This document shows positions 30,247 through 38,634 of a stretch of 64,000 nt of DNA, piece after piece; position 1 is the stretch's first letter; every line of letters begins with the position of its first letter. The notes beneath the pieces are model-generated. The model was not told the origin of the DNA. It did no database searches and saw nothing but the letters and a program-made list of their open reading frames with translations. The DNA comes from Rhizobium sp. NRK18 (GTDB lineage: Bacteria; Pseudomonadota; Alphaproteobacteria; Rhizobiales; Rhizobiaceae), in contig NZ_JANFMV010000001.1 in the NCBI RefSeq assembly GCF_024385575.1, positions 1,765,681 through 1,829,680 of the forward strand. Reading direction: 5' to 3'. The translations under genes and the position numbers were made by a program.

Positions 30247-31288
30247 GTGTTTCATGGTGATTATGCCCGACCGGGGTCACCATGGCGCTGATGATGGCGG
30301 AGAGATCGGTGGTGCCGATGGTATTGCCGCTTTCGTCTTGGATATGGGTGGAGAAGGCGCCGGCCTCGGTCATCTGCCGGGCGGCGTCCTCGAGCACGGT
30401 GCGGCTGTCGAGCGGGATGCCCAGCGGCTCATCCGCCGGCGGCGACATGATGGTCTTCAGCTGAATGACCCGGCCACGGTTTACCTCCTTGACGAAGGAG
30501 GCGATGTAGTCGTCGGCCGGAGACAGGACGATCTCCTGGCCGCTGCCTTGCTGGACGATTTCGCCATCCCTCAACACCGCCACCTTGTCGCCGAGCCGCA
30601 GCGCTTCGTCGAGGTCATGGGTGATGAACACGACGGTCTTGTTGAGTTCGGCCTGCAGTTCGAGGAGCACGCCCTGCATGTCGACCCGGATCAGCGGGTC
30701 GAGCGCCGAGAAGGCCTCGTCCATCAGCAGGATGTCGGCGTCATTTGCAAGTGCCCGGGCCAGGCCGACACGCTGCTGCATGCCGCCCGAAAGCTGGTTG
30801 GGGTAGTGGTTCTCATAGCCGCCAAGGCCGACACGATCGATCCAGTGGCGGCCTCTTCTGCGCCGTTCGGCGGCGGGGACGCCCTGTATTTCGAGGCCGT
30901 AGACCGTGTTTTCGATGACCGTGCGATGCGGCAGAAGGGCAAATTTCTGGAACACCATGGCCGTCTTGTGCCGGCGGAAATCGCGCAGCTCACGTTCGTT
31001 CATCGTGCAGATGTCGCGGCCTTCGTAGAACACTTCGCCTGCCATCGGGTCGATCAGCCGGTTGATGTGGCGGATCAGCGTCGATTTGCCGGAGCCCGAC
31101 AGTCCCATGACGACAGTGATCTTGCCGGCCGGCATGGTGATGCTGATGTCTTTGAGGCCGAGCACGTGGTCGTGCTTCTCGTTCAGGTCGGCCTTGCTGA
31201 GGCCGCGCCTGACGTCATCGATATAGCGGGCGCCGTTAGGGCCGAAAATCTTGAAGAGATTGCGGATGTCGATGTCCTGACTAGCCAT
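30233..31288 (-). CDS. ABC transporter ATPase, quaternary-amine (choline/betaine) type
   Basis: 351 residues from the ATG at 31288, which overlaps the permease stop by 8 bases. It has Walker A GLSGSGKST, signature LSGGMQQRVGLARALA, Walker B ILLMDEAFSALDP and H-loop FITHDLDEAL. The C-terminus (about 275-345) is a CBS-like regulatory region, as in ProV and OpuAA, which senses ionic strength in some homologues. It powers import of a quaternary amine through the permease and binding protein encoded upstream. Which amine is carried cannot be fixed from sequence. Confidence 0.9.
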   Translation of the reverse strand: MASQDIDIRNLFKIFGPNGARYIDDVRRGLSKADLNEKHDHVLGLKDISITMPAGKITVVMGLSGSGKSTLIRHINRLIDPMAGEVFYEGRDICTMNERELRDFRRHKTAMVFQKFALLPHRTVIENTVYGLEIQGVPAAERRRRGRHWIDRVGLGGYENHYPNQLSGGMQQRVGLARALANDADILLMDEAFSALDPLIRVDMQGVLLELQAELNKTVVFITHDLDEALRLGDKVAVLRDGEIVQQGSGQEIVLSPADDYIASFVKEVNRGRVIQLKTIMSPPADEPLGIPLDSRTVLEDAARQMTEAGAFSTHIQDESGNTIGTTDLSAIISAMVTPVGHNHHETQAAR

Positions 31289-32192
31289 GGACGACCTCGG
31301 AATGCTTCTGCAGGCGTTTGCCATAGGCCTGGCTGGCGCGGTCGAAGATGATGGCGATGGCGACGAGGGCGAAGCCGTTCAGGAAACCGACGGTGAAATA
31401 CTGGTTGGTGATCGCCTGCAACACGTTGCGGCCGAGACCACCGACGCCGATCATCGAGGCGATGACGACCATGGCGAGCGACATCATGATGGTCTGATTG
31501 ATGCCGGCCATGATGGTGGGCAGGGCCAGCGGGATCTGCACGTTCATCAGCTTCTGGCGGGCCGACGAGCCGAAGGCGTTTGCCGCTTCCAGCACTTCCT
31601 TGTCGACGAGGCGGATGCCGAGATTGGTGAGCCTGATGATCGGCGGGATGGCGTAGATGACGACCGCGATGAGGCCCGGAACCTTGCCGATGCCGAAGAT
31701 CATCACGACCGGGATCAGATAGACGAAGCTCGGCATGGTCTGCATGACGTCGAGAATGGGCGTGGCGACGGCCTGGAAGCGATCGGAGCGCGCCATCAGA
31801 ATGCCGATCGGGATGCCGACGACGATGGAGAGCAGGGTGCAGACGGTGACCATGGCCAGCGTGATCATCGTGTCTTCCCAAAGGCCGACGGCGCCGATCG
31901 CCAGCATGGAGAGTGCCGTTCCGAGGGTGATCTTCCAGCTGCGTGAGGCGATGAAGACGATTGCCAGGACAACGGCGATGATGACGACCCAGGGCGTGTC
32001 AACCAGCAGCTTCTGGAACCAGTTGAGAAACCACTGCAGCGGCTGCACGGCATTGTCGATGGCATCGCCATACTGGCGCACCAGCGCCTTGAAGCCGGTG
32101 TCGATGCTGCGCTTGACCGTGCGCATGGTACTGCCGTCGATTTCGGGGAAATTGCAGAACAGGTCCGGCAACAAGGTGCATTGAATTGCCAA
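31281..32192 (-). CDS. ABC transporter permease, ProW-like
   Basis: 303 residues with about six membrane segments and the EAA loop (LEAANAFGSSARQKLMNVQIPLALPTIM, given in part: EAANAFGSSARQKLMNVQIP). TTG at 32192 is the likely start: AGAGGG lies 8 bases before it, and the N-terminal DLFCNFPEID segment resembles related permeases. An internal ATG at 32126 would remove it. It forms the membrane channel for the quaternary-amine importer. A strong hairpin separates it from the binding-protein gene upstream. Confidence 0.88.
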   Translation of the reverse strand: MAIQCTLLPDLFCNFPEIDGSTMRTVKRSIDTGFKALVRQYGDAIDNAVQPLQWFLNWFQKLLVDTPWVVIIAVVLAIVFIASRSWKITLGTALSMLAIGAVGLWEDTMITLAMVTVCTLLSIVVGIPIGILMARSDRFQAVATPILDVMQTMPSFVYLIPVVMIFGIGKVPGLIAVVIYAIPPIIRLTNLGIRLVDKEVLEAANAFGSSARQKLMNVQIPLALPTIMAGINQTIMMSLAMVVIASMIGVGGLGRNVLQAITNQYFTVGFLNGFALVAIAIIFDRASQAYGKRLQKHSEVVHG

Positions 32193-32219
32193 TGTCGTGC
32201 CCTCTTGTCTTCTTCATTG

Positions 32220-32253
32220 CCAACGGGCCGGAGACGCGTCTCCGGCCCGTTGG
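32220..32253 (-). terminator. Large intercistronic hairpin after the binding-protein gene
   Basis: A 34-base perfect palindrome (CCAACGGGCCGGAGACG and its reverse complement) lies in the 88-base gap between the binding-protein gene and the permease gene. There is no T run, so it is more likely to stabilise the upstream mRNA or reduce read-through than to terminate fully. Confidence 0.75.
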
Positions 32254-32280
32254 ATTGTGTGACTGTCGGTCTTCAGGGCC

Positions 32281-33285
32281 TCACAGGGCTGCCTTGACCT
32301 TTTCGGCGACATCCGGCTCGACCCAGGCCTTCCAGACATCCGGATAGGTTTCCAGGAAGTAGTAGGCGGTGTCCTCGTTGGATGCCTGCTTGTCGGCCTG
32401 CCATGCCAGCACCTTGTTGACCGTCTCGTTGGCCCACTTTCGCTTCTTCATGTACTCCATCGCAACGCCTGCCTTGTCGGCAAAGTTCTTGGTGACGAGC
32501 GTGTAGACGTCGGAGACCGGATAGGTGTTGGGCTGCGGATCGGCGCAATCGACGACGGTGATGCAGCTGTCCCAGGCCTGCTTGTCGAAATCGACGTCGA
32601 AGCTCAGGCGGACCATGTCGTACTTGCCGAGGATGGCGGTCGGCGCCCAGTAGTAGCCGAACCACGGCTTCTGGTTTTCGAACGCATTGGCGATCGAACC
32701 GTCGAGGCCGGCGGCGGAGCCGGTATCGACCAGGTCGAAGCCGTGTTCCTCGCCCTTGAAGGCCTTGAAGAGGTTGACATTGTTGATCTGGCAGCCCCAG
32801 CCCGACGGACAGTTGAAGACGGCGCCGCGCGACGGGTCTTCGGGGGCGGGGAAGAGTTCCGGGTGATTGAGCGCGTCCTTGACCGTCTTGATGTCCGGAT
32901 GGGCGTCGGCAAAGTATTTCGGTACCCACCAGCCTTCGACGCCGCCGTCCGACAGGATCTGCGACAGCTGGATCAGCCTGCCTTCCTTGGCGGCCTCGGC
33001 GAGCGGGATGCGCACGGAGTTCACCCACATTTCCGGGGCCACGTCCGGCTCGGCCTTTTCGTTCATGGATGTGAATGTCGGGATGGTGTCGCCCGTCACC
33101 AGCGTGACGTTGCAACCATAGCCCTTGTCGAGGATGATCTTGTCGATATTGGCGGCGACGCCCGCCGACGCCCAGTTCATTTCGGCAATCGAGACATCGC
33201 CGCATTCGGCTGCCTTCGCCGTTCCTGACATGGCGCATGCCGCGCCGGCGAATGCTGCGGCGGTGATGATCGTCTTCATCGTCAT
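32281..33285 (-). CDS. ABC transporter substrate-binding protein, quaternary-amine type (OpuAC/ProX)
   Basis: 334 residues with a signal peptide (MKTIITAAAFAGAACAMSGTAKA region). The mature part has the OpuAC fold with VTGDTIPTFTSMNEKAEPDV, GGVEGWWVPKYFADAHPDI and PWFGYYWAPTAILGKYDM; several of these Trp and Tyr residues could build the aromatic box that binds the trimethylammonium group. Two cysteine pairs suggest disulfides (CPSGWGCQ, DSCITVVDC). ATG at 33285 has GGAGG upstream. It binds the amine in the periplasm and is the first gene of the transporter operon. Confidence 0.9.
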   Translation of the reverse strand: MTMKTIITAAAFAGAACAMSGTAKAAECGDVSIAEMNWASAGVAANIDKIILDKGYGCNVTLVTGDTIPTFTSMNEKAEPDVAPEMWVNSVRIPLAEAAKEGRLIQLSQILSDGGVEGWWVPKYFADAHPDIKTVKDALNHPELFPAPEDPSRGAVFNCPSGWGCQINNVNLFKAFKGEEHGFDLVDTGSAAGLDGSIANAFENQKPWFGYYWAPTAILGKYDMVRLSFDVDFDKQAWDSCITVVDCADPQPNTYPVSDVYTLVTKNFADKAGVAMEYMKKRKWANETVNKVLAWQADKQASNEDTAYYFLETYPDVWKAWVEPDVAEKVKAAL

Positions 33286-33944
33286 GTGGGGCCTCCAACC
33301 TCCTGCAGCTCGTCCTTATCGGTCATGGCGGCCACTGCAAGCCAACCGACCCTTGGGGCAATCTTCCGTCTGCCTGTCGCGTCCGAAAGACCCGCGAAGG
33401 CTACGAACGGTGGCGAAAACGGCGCCGGAAATGGTCGCGCGCTCGTTCCCCTGGCGCAATTTCCGGCCTGCTCGACATTAAGGGTAGGTCATGTCGGCAA
33501 TAAATCAACCGCGATGGCCGGCGTTAACTCGCCACCGAGCGTGGCAGGCGGCAGCCGGTCTTTCGGTAAAAAATAATATATGTTTGAAAACATGTACTTA
33601 TGTCGATTTTTCCGCGAATTGGGACTTTAAATTGTCATATGGGGTTTTTGGCAATTCGCCGCTAACTCTCCGGTAACGAACTGCCGATATAACTCCATTT
33701 CAGCGGCTCAAACCGCTCCAAGTCTCCGGATCGGGTATTGCGTACCGGAGATTGAACGGCTTTAGTTTGAAGTACGTGCCGTCACTGTTGCCGAAGAGCC
33801 GCGCGTCTCCTCTGGAGATTGCGCGGCCTTGGCGTTTCAGGGCTGGCGATGTCGCTCCTCCCTTCATCTTTTCCGCATTGGGCAATTGCAATTGCCCGCG
33901 ATCGCATTATCCCTTTCAGCCTTTGACGGAGGGATGAAGCGACC
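33286..33944. other. Long intergenic region upstream of cobQ and the transporter operon
   Basis: This 659-base gap holds no convincing gene. It contains an AT-rich island at about 33565-33640 with ATGTTT-GA-AAACAT (33580-33593), a strong hairpin at 33799-33826 and an 18-bp palindrome at 33880-33897. Divergent promoters must lie here. I found no cobalamin riboswitch box in front of cobQ. Confidence 0.6.
33880..33897. promoter_or_regulatory. Perfect 18-bp palindrome upstream of cobQ
   Basis: GGGCAATTG-CAATTGCCC is perfectly self-complementary and ends 47 bases before the cobQ ATG. It may be an operator for a dimeric repressor. No known consensus was matched. Confidence 0.35.
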
Positions 33945-35405
33945 ATGGCGAAAGCAATCATGCTGCAGGGGACGGGATCGGACGTCGGCAAGACGGTCCT
34001 TGTCGCGGGCCTCTGCCGGATTGCCGCCAACCGGGGCCTAAAGGTCCGTCCCTTCAAGCCGCAGAACATGTCCAACAATGCCGCCGTTTCCGATGACGGC
34101 GGCGAAATCGGCCGGGCGCAATGGCTGCAGGCAATGGCGGCGCGCGTGCCGTCTTCCGTCCACATGAACCCGGTGCTCTTGAAGCCGCAGTCGGACGTCG
34201 GCAGCCAGATCATCCTGCAGGGCCGGGTGTTCGGCCAGGCGAAAGGACGCGATTACCAGCGGCTGAAACCGCAATTGCTGGACGCGGTTCTGGAGAGTTT
34301 TCGTATCACCGGCGAGGGGGCGGACCTCGTCATCGTGGAAGGGGCGGGGTCGCCGGCGGAAATCAATCTGAGGGCCGGCGATATCGCCAATATGGGCTTT
34401 GCCACGCGGGCGAAGGTGCCGGTGGTGCTGGTCGGCGATATCGATCGCGGCGGGGTGATCGCCTCGCTCGTCGGTTCGCATGCCATTCTGCCGGAGGAAG
34501 ACCGGGCAATGATCGCCGGCTACATCATCAACAAGTTTCGCGGCGACGTGTCACTGTTTGGTGACGGCATTACCGCGATCGAGGAATTTACAGGCTGGCC
34601 GTGCTTCGGCGTGGTGCCGTGGCTGAAGTCGGCGGCGCGCCTGCCGGCGGAGGATTCCGTCGTGCTGGAGCGGCTGGCGCGACGCGGGACGGGGGCGCTG
34701 AAGGTTGCCGTGCCGGTTCTCTCGCGCATTGCCAACTTCGACGATCTCGATCCGCTGGCGGCGGAAGACGATGTCGAGCTGGTCTTCGTCAGGCCGGGCG
34801 AACGCATTCCGGCCGACGCGGCGCTGGTCGTCATTCCCGGGTCCAAGTCAACGATCGGTGACCTTGGCGATTTCCGGGCGCAGGGCTGGGATGGCGACAT
34901 CGTCCGGCACCATCGGCGCGGCGGGCGGGTGATCGGCATTTGCGGCGGCTACCAGATGCTTGGGCGCGTGGTGCACGATCCGGACGGGATCGAGGGGGAT
35001 GTGCGCGCGGCGCCGGGCCTCGGCCTTCTCGACGTCGAGACGGTGATGGCGCCGGAAAAGACGGTGCGCAACGCTTCGGCCTGGTCGACCGAATATGATG
35101 CGTCACTGGCCGGTTACGAAATCCATCTCGGCGAAACCCGTGGCGCGGACTGCGCGCGGGCGCCGGTGACCATCGACGGCCGGCCGGACGGGGCACTATC
35201 GGCAGACGGCAAGGTGATGGGCACCTATCTGCACGGGCTCTTTTCCAGCGATACCTACCGCGCCGGCCTGTTGTCCAGCTTCGGGCTTTCGGGCGAACGC
35301 ACGAACTACGCGGCGAGCGTCGATGCGGCGCTAGACGAGGTGGCGGCGGAGCTGGAGGCGGTCCTGGACAAGGACTGGCTTGATGGGGTGATGGCAGGCG
35401 GGTGA
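33945..35405 (+). CDS. cobQ: Adenosylcobyric acid synthase (cobyric acid synthase)
   Basis: 486 residues. The N-terminal ATPase domain has MLQGTGSDVGKTVLVAGLCR (P-loop) and VEGAGSPAEINLRAGDIANMG. The C-terminal class I glutamine amidotransferase domain has the nucleophilic Cys in VIGICGGYQMLGR and the histidine in GTYLHGLF. The enzyme amidates four side chains of adenosylcobyrinic acid a,c-diamide. GGAGGG precedes the ATG at 33945. It is the first cobalamin gene in the window and stands apart from the operon that starts at cbtB, with speB convergent to it. Confidence 0.95.
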   Translation: MAKAIMLQGTGSDVGKTVLVAGLCRIAANRGLKVRPFKPQNMSNNAAVSDDGGEIGRAQWLQAMAARVPSSVHMNPVLLKPQSDVGSQIILQGRVFGQAKGRDYQRLKPQLLDAVLESFRITGEGADLVIVEGAGSPAEINLRAGDIANMGFATRAKVPVVLVGDIDRGGVIASLVGSHAILPEEDRAMIAGYIINKFRGDVSLFGDGITAIEEFTGWPCFGVVPWLKSAARLPAEDSVVLERLARRGTGALKVAVPVLSRIANFDDLDPLAAEDDVELVFVRPGERIPADAALVVIPGSKSTIGDLGDFRAQGWDGDIVRHHRRGGRVIGICGGYQMLGRVVHDPDGIEGDVRAAPGLGLLDVETVMAPEKTVRNASAWSTEYDASLAGYEIHLGETRGADCARAPVTIDGRPDGALSADGKVMGTYLHGLFSSDTYRAGLLSSFGLSGERTNYAASVDAALDEVAAELEAVLDKDWLDGVMAGG

Positions 35406-35419
35406 CGTCGCCAAAAATA

Positions 35420-35600
35420 TCCCCTCACCAACAAAATCTATGACTTAGCTGAAGCTAAGATCATGATTTTGTATCCTCTCCCGCAAGGGGAGAGGCGAAG
35501 CGTCGAGATCGCCGCGGGCTCCCATCTCCCCCTCGGCGGGGGAGAATGGAATTTCAACATCTTAGCGCCAGCTAAGTGTTAGAAATTCCAAGAGAGGGGG
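35420..35600. repeat. Composite palindromic repeat between cobQ and speB
   Basis: It contains two related palindromes, at 35432-35471 (CAAAATC at one end, GATTTTG at the other, core CTTAGCT-GA-AGCTAAG) and 35548-35589 (GGAATTTC and GAAATTCC, core CTTAGC-GCCA-GCTAAG). CTCTCCCGCAAGGGGAGAG and CATCTCCCCC-type segments, common in rhizobial mosaic repeats, lie between and around them. It probably acts as the end of both convergent transcripts. Confidence 0.7.
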
Positions 35601-35622
35601 GCGTTTGCAAATTGCGATGTCC

Positions 35623-36588
35623 TTACCCACCAGCCCTCAACTTCCGGAAATGAAAGATCCGCCCGATCGTGTTCAGCAGCACCTGCGCGGCGAGGATCGC
35701 AGTGGTGCCGGTGTGGTCGTAGTCGGGTGCGACCTCGACGAGGTCTATGCCGACGACGTTGCCGCGTTCGGCGAGGCCGGCGATGATGTCGAGAACCTCG
35801 TAATAGAGGAAGCCGCCGTGGCTTGGCGTGCCGGTGCCCGGCGCGATCGATGGATCGAAACCGTCGATGTCGATCGTCAGATAGTAGTTCACGCCTTCCG
35901 GAATGCGGGCAAGCAGCGCCTCGGTGCCGAGCCTGCGGGCGCCGCGAACGGTGATGATGTCCGATCCCATTGAGATCGCGGTTTCATAGCCTTCCTTCGC
36001 GGTCGAGGAGACATTGCGGATGCCGATCTGCGAGAGGCCGGTGACGTAATCCTTCTCGGCCGCGCGGCGCATCGGGTTGCCGTGACCGTTGCGCACGCCG
36101 TGCCGTTCGTCGACGAAGTCGAGATGGGCGTCGATCTGCACGAGATGGATCGGGCCCTGATCGGAAAAGGCATTGATGCAGGGGATGTTGATCGAATGGT
36201 CGCCGCCCAGCACGACCGGCAGCGCGCCGGCCGCAAGGATGGCCCGCACACCCTTTTCGATATTGGCGTGGCTCATTTCGGTGTTGGTGTGGATGATGTC
36301 GGCATCGCCGATGTCGACGATCGTCACGTCGTCGAGATAGGTAACGCCGTCGTCATGGTCATAGGCGCCGGCATGGCCGAAGGAAAACAGTGTCGAGGCC
36401 TCGCGGATCGCCCGCGGTCCGAAACGCGCGCCGGCCCGCCATTGCGTGCCGAAATCGAAGGGCGCGCCCATGACGGCGACATCGGCGGCAATCTTCGACC
36501 AGTCCGGTTCGTATGGACGTTTGCCGAAGGTGGAAATGCCGACGAAGGGCAGGTTCAACCGTCCGGAGTCGTAGCTGTTTTTCGTCAT
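35623..36588 (-). CDS. speB: Agmatinase/arginase-family ureohydrolase
   Basis: 321 residues from the ATG at 36588, which has AAAGGA at proper spacing; longer starts run into untypical sequence. The manganese-binding motifs are all present: GGDHSINIP, DAHLDFVDE and DIDGFDPSIAPGTGTP. These are the metal ligands of the arginase/agmatinase family, which hydrolyse a guanidino group to urea and an amine. The agmatinase label rests on length and overall likeness; other guanidino substrates are possible. It is divergent from the riboswitch-controlled cobalamin operon and is not obviously part of the cobalamin pathway. Confidence 0.85.
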   Translation of the reverse strand: MTKNSYDSGRLNLPFVGISTFGKRPYEPDWSKIAADVAVMGAPFDFGTQWRAGARFGPRAIREASTLFSFGHAGAYDHDDGVTYLDDVTIVDIGDADIIHTNTEMSHANIEKGVRAILAAGALPVVLGGDHSINIPCINAFSDQGPIHLVQIDAHLDFVDERHGVRNGHGNPMRRAAEKDYVTGLSQIGIRNVSSTAKEGYETAISMGSDIITVRGARRLGTEALLARIPEGVNYYLTIDIDGFDPSIAPGTGTPSHGGFLYYEVLDIIAGLAERGNVVGIDLVEVAPDYDHTGTTAILAAQVLLNTIGRIFHFRKLRAGG

Positions 36589-36714
36589 GCGCAATCCTTT
36601 GCCATCCCGATGTGCTGCGAGAGGGAAGGTCGCACCGGTTAGGCGGGTGGGCAAGTGGGATTTGCGAATGTCGGAAATCGCGGTGAGAGGACAGTCTCTG
36701 TCGCTCACGCGCAA

Positions 36715-36741
36715 TTGACAGGCGGCAGGGGAATCCATAAT
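36715..36741 (+). promoter_or_regulatory. Probable promoter of the cbtB-led cobalamin operon
   Basis: A perfect -35 TTGACA (36715-36720) is followed by CATAAT (36736-36741) after 15 bases, or by TAATCA after 17. The predicted start of transcription is about 36748, just ahead of the riboswitch. Confidence 0.5.
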
Positions 36742-36754
36742 CATCATTAATTAC

Positions 36755-37100
36755 GGATGGTTCCCGAGCGGCAAGCGCCAATCGGGATCAAAAGGGAATG
36801 TGACGGGACGGACCCAAGCAGGGCGTTCCAATCGCAGCCGACCCCGCGACTGTAGAGTGGCGAGGGTCTTCCGTTCCACCGATGGGCCGCACTGCCGGCT
36901 GTCTGCACTATCGGCAGGCGGGCAGGAAAGACCATCGGCGGAAAAAGCCACTGGAGTGGCAGTCGCGTGAACCGGGGTTGGACGCCTCTATTGTCTACGA
37001 ATCGTCCGCCTTTCGCGATCTGCCATCAAACTCCGGGAAGGCGAGGGAGACCTGCTGGCAGAAATGCCTGAAACCGCGAGCCAGGAGACCTGCCATATCG
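36755..37100 (+). promoter_or_regulatory. Cobalamin riboswitch
   Basis: Conserved elements in order: AAAGGGAA and GACGGGACGGACC near 36790-36815, CCGCGACTGTAGAG at 36844-36857, GCCACTGG at 36947-36954, CCGGGAAGGCGAGGG near 37033-37047, and the 3-prime B12 box AGCCAGGAGACCTGCC at 37079-37094. It precedes cbtB and cobalamin synthesis genes, as expected. Coenzyme B12 binding should turn the operon off. Its length of about 345 bases is at the long end because of an extra arm between 36975 and 37030. Confidence 0.93.
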
Positions 37101-37123
37101 TGCCGGGCATTCGCCCAAACCTC

Positions 37124-37156
37124 GGAGGAGGCTCCTCCAGTACGCCAGCACGGAGG
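37124..37156 (+). promoter_or_regulatory. Candidate Shine-Dalgarno sequestration switch before cbtB
   Basis: GGAGGA-GGC-TCCTCC (37124-37138) is a short hairpin. Its TCCTCC arm is also complementary to the cbtB ribosome binding site CGGAGG (about 37151-37156). The two pairings exclude each other, which suits translational control by the riboswitch just upstream. Confidence 0.5.
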
Positions 37157-37161
37157 TTGTC

Positions 37162-37335
37162 ATGGCTACGATCGCATCTTCTTCTACCCTCTCGGTGTCC
37201 GACCGTCAGAAGGCCGGTTTCATCGCGCTGCTTCTCGGCGCGTTCCTGGTGTTCGGCGTCGGTCTCGCGCATTCGGCGGTTCTGCACGATACCGCCCATG
37301 ACGTGCGCCACGCCTATGGCTTTCCCTGCCATTAA
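37162..37335 (+). CDS. cbtB: CbtB, small subunit of a cobalt transporter
   Basis: 57 residues with one membrane segment (FIALLLGAFLVFGVGLAHSAV) and a C-terminal histidine-rich motif HDTAHDVRHAYGFPCH, the hallmark of CbtB, which probably binds cobalt. ATG at 37162 with GGAGG upstream. CbtAB are cobalt transporters predicted from their constant link to cobalamin riboswitches. It is directly controlled by the riboswitch and leads the operon. Confidence 0.92.
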   Translation: MATIASSSTLSVSDRQKAGFIALLLGAFLVFGVGLAHSAVLHDTAHDVRHAYGFPCH

Positions 37336-37353
37336 GGACGAAGGTCACCTGTC

Positions 37354-38106
37354 ATGATTGTCAGATATCTCCTGGCCGCTCTGGTGGCCGGGCTTGTTGC
37401 CGGTGGTGTGATGACCGTCGCGCAGCAGGTCAAAGTCGTGCCCTTGATTCTGCATGCAGAAGAATATGAAGGCGGGGCGCCCGCGCACGAGCATTCTGCG
37501 AAGGCTGAAAACTCGACATTCGGCGAACTCGCCGGCTCGCTCTTCCTGCCGTCTCCGGCCCTTGCCCATGGGGCTGAAGAGCATGATCACGAGGACGGCG
37601 GTTTGCTCTTCGGAGTCAGCCGCTTCGGCGGAACGCTGATGGCCAATCTCGTGGCCGGGGCGGGCTTCGCGCTGCTTCTGGCCGGCATCAGCCTCGTGTC
37701 AGGACGCGATATCACGCTGGCCAACGGCATCTTCTGGGGTGCCTGCGCCTGGCTGGCCGTGCATATGCTGCCCTCGCTTGGGTTGCCGCCGGAACTGCCC
37801 GGCTTTCCGGCCGCGGATCTCGACGCCCGCCAGGTCTGGTGGCTGAGCGCGGTGGTGCTTTCGGGTGCCGGCATCTGGCTTCTGGCCCTGCGTGAAGAGT
37901 CTTGGGCCAAGGTTCTCGGCCTCGTGCTGATTGCCGCTCCGCATCTTTGGGGTGCGCCGCAGCCCGACAGCATCGACAGCGCCGTCCCGGCCATTCTTGC
38001 CGCCGAGTTTGCTGTTGCCGCGCTGGCCACGACGCTGGTCTTCTGGCTCGTGCTTGGCCTGCTGATGGGTCTTGCAAACCGCAAGATCGTGGGAGCTGCC
38101 GCATGA
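37354..38106 (+). CDS. cbtA: CbtA, cobalt transporter membrane subunit
   Basis: 250 residues with about five or six membrane segments. It contains [25 protein letters not shown] (metal-binding histidines in a loop), [18 protein letters not shown] and [18 protein letters not shown]. It pairs with CbtB for cobalt uptake. GAAGG precedes the ATG at 37354. Its stop overlaps the start of cobP by 4 bases, so translation is coupled. Confidence 0.9.
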   Translation: MIVRYLLAALVAGLVAGGVMTVAQQVKVVPLILHAEEYEGGAPAHEHSAKAENSTFGELAGSLFLPSPALAHGAEEHDHEDGGLLFGVSRFGGTLMANLVAGAGFALLLAGISLVSGRDITLANGIFWGACAWLAVHMLPSLGLPPELPGFPAADLDARQVWWLSAVVLSGAGIWLLALREESWAKVLGLVLIAAPHLWGAPQPDSIDSAVPAILAAEFAVAALATTLVFWLVLGLLMGLANRKIVGAAA

Positions 38107-38630
38107 TGACGACACCGCCCGGCGCCGTCCTGGTGCTGGGCGGCGCCCGTTCGGGCAAGTCGCGGTTCGCCGAAGGGCTGGCCAGACAGTCCGGTCTCGA
38201 CCACCATTATCTGGCGACGGGCCAGGCCTATGACGACGAGATGCGCGATCGCATCGCGCGCCATAAGCATGAGCGGGCCGGCGACGGCTGGACGACGCAT
38301 GAGGAGCCGGTCGACCTCATCGGCTGCCTGCGCTCGGTCGACGATCCGGGCCGTGTTATTCTCGTCGATTGCCTGACGCTCTGGGTGTCGAACCTGATGA
38401 TGGCGGAGGCGGATATCGACGCGGCCTCGCGGGCGCTGGCCGACTACCTGCCGCAGGCGATGGGTCGCATCATCCTGGTGTCGAACGAGGTCGGTCTCGG
38501 CATCGTGCCGGAAAATGCCATGGCGCGCGCCTTTCGCGACCACGCCGGCAGGCTCCATCAGATGGCTGCGGCAAAGGCGGCCGAAGTCTATTTTATCGCG
38601 GCGGGATTGCCGCTGAAAATGAAGGGTTAG
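38103..38630 (+). CDS. cobP: Bifunctional adenosylcobinamide kinase/adenosylcobinamide-phosphate guanylyltransferase
   Basis: 175 residues from the ATG at 38103, overlapping cbtA by 4 bases; a longer in-frame form upstream lies inside cbtA. P-loop [17 protein letters not shown], then [26 protein letters not shown] and [19 protein letters not shown], all standard for CobP/CobU. The histidine in [16 protein letters not shown] is the guanylylated residue by analogy with CobU. It phosphorylates and then guanylylates adenosylcobinamide in nucleotide-loop assembly. Confidence 0.95.
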   Translation: MMTTPPGAVLVLGGARSGKSRFAEGLARQSGLDHHYLATGQAYDDEMRDRIARHKHERAGDGWTTHEEPVDLIGCLRSVDDPGRVILVDCLTLWVSNLMMAEADIDAASRALADYLPQAMGRIILVSNEVGLGIVPENAMARAFRDHAGRLHQMAAAKAAEVYFIAAGLPLKMKG

Positions 38631-38634
38631 GATC

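Noticed and set aside
33286..33944. Cobalamin riboswitch upstream of cobQ
   Set aside because: No B12 box or GCCACTG element on the plus strand despite strong hairpins.
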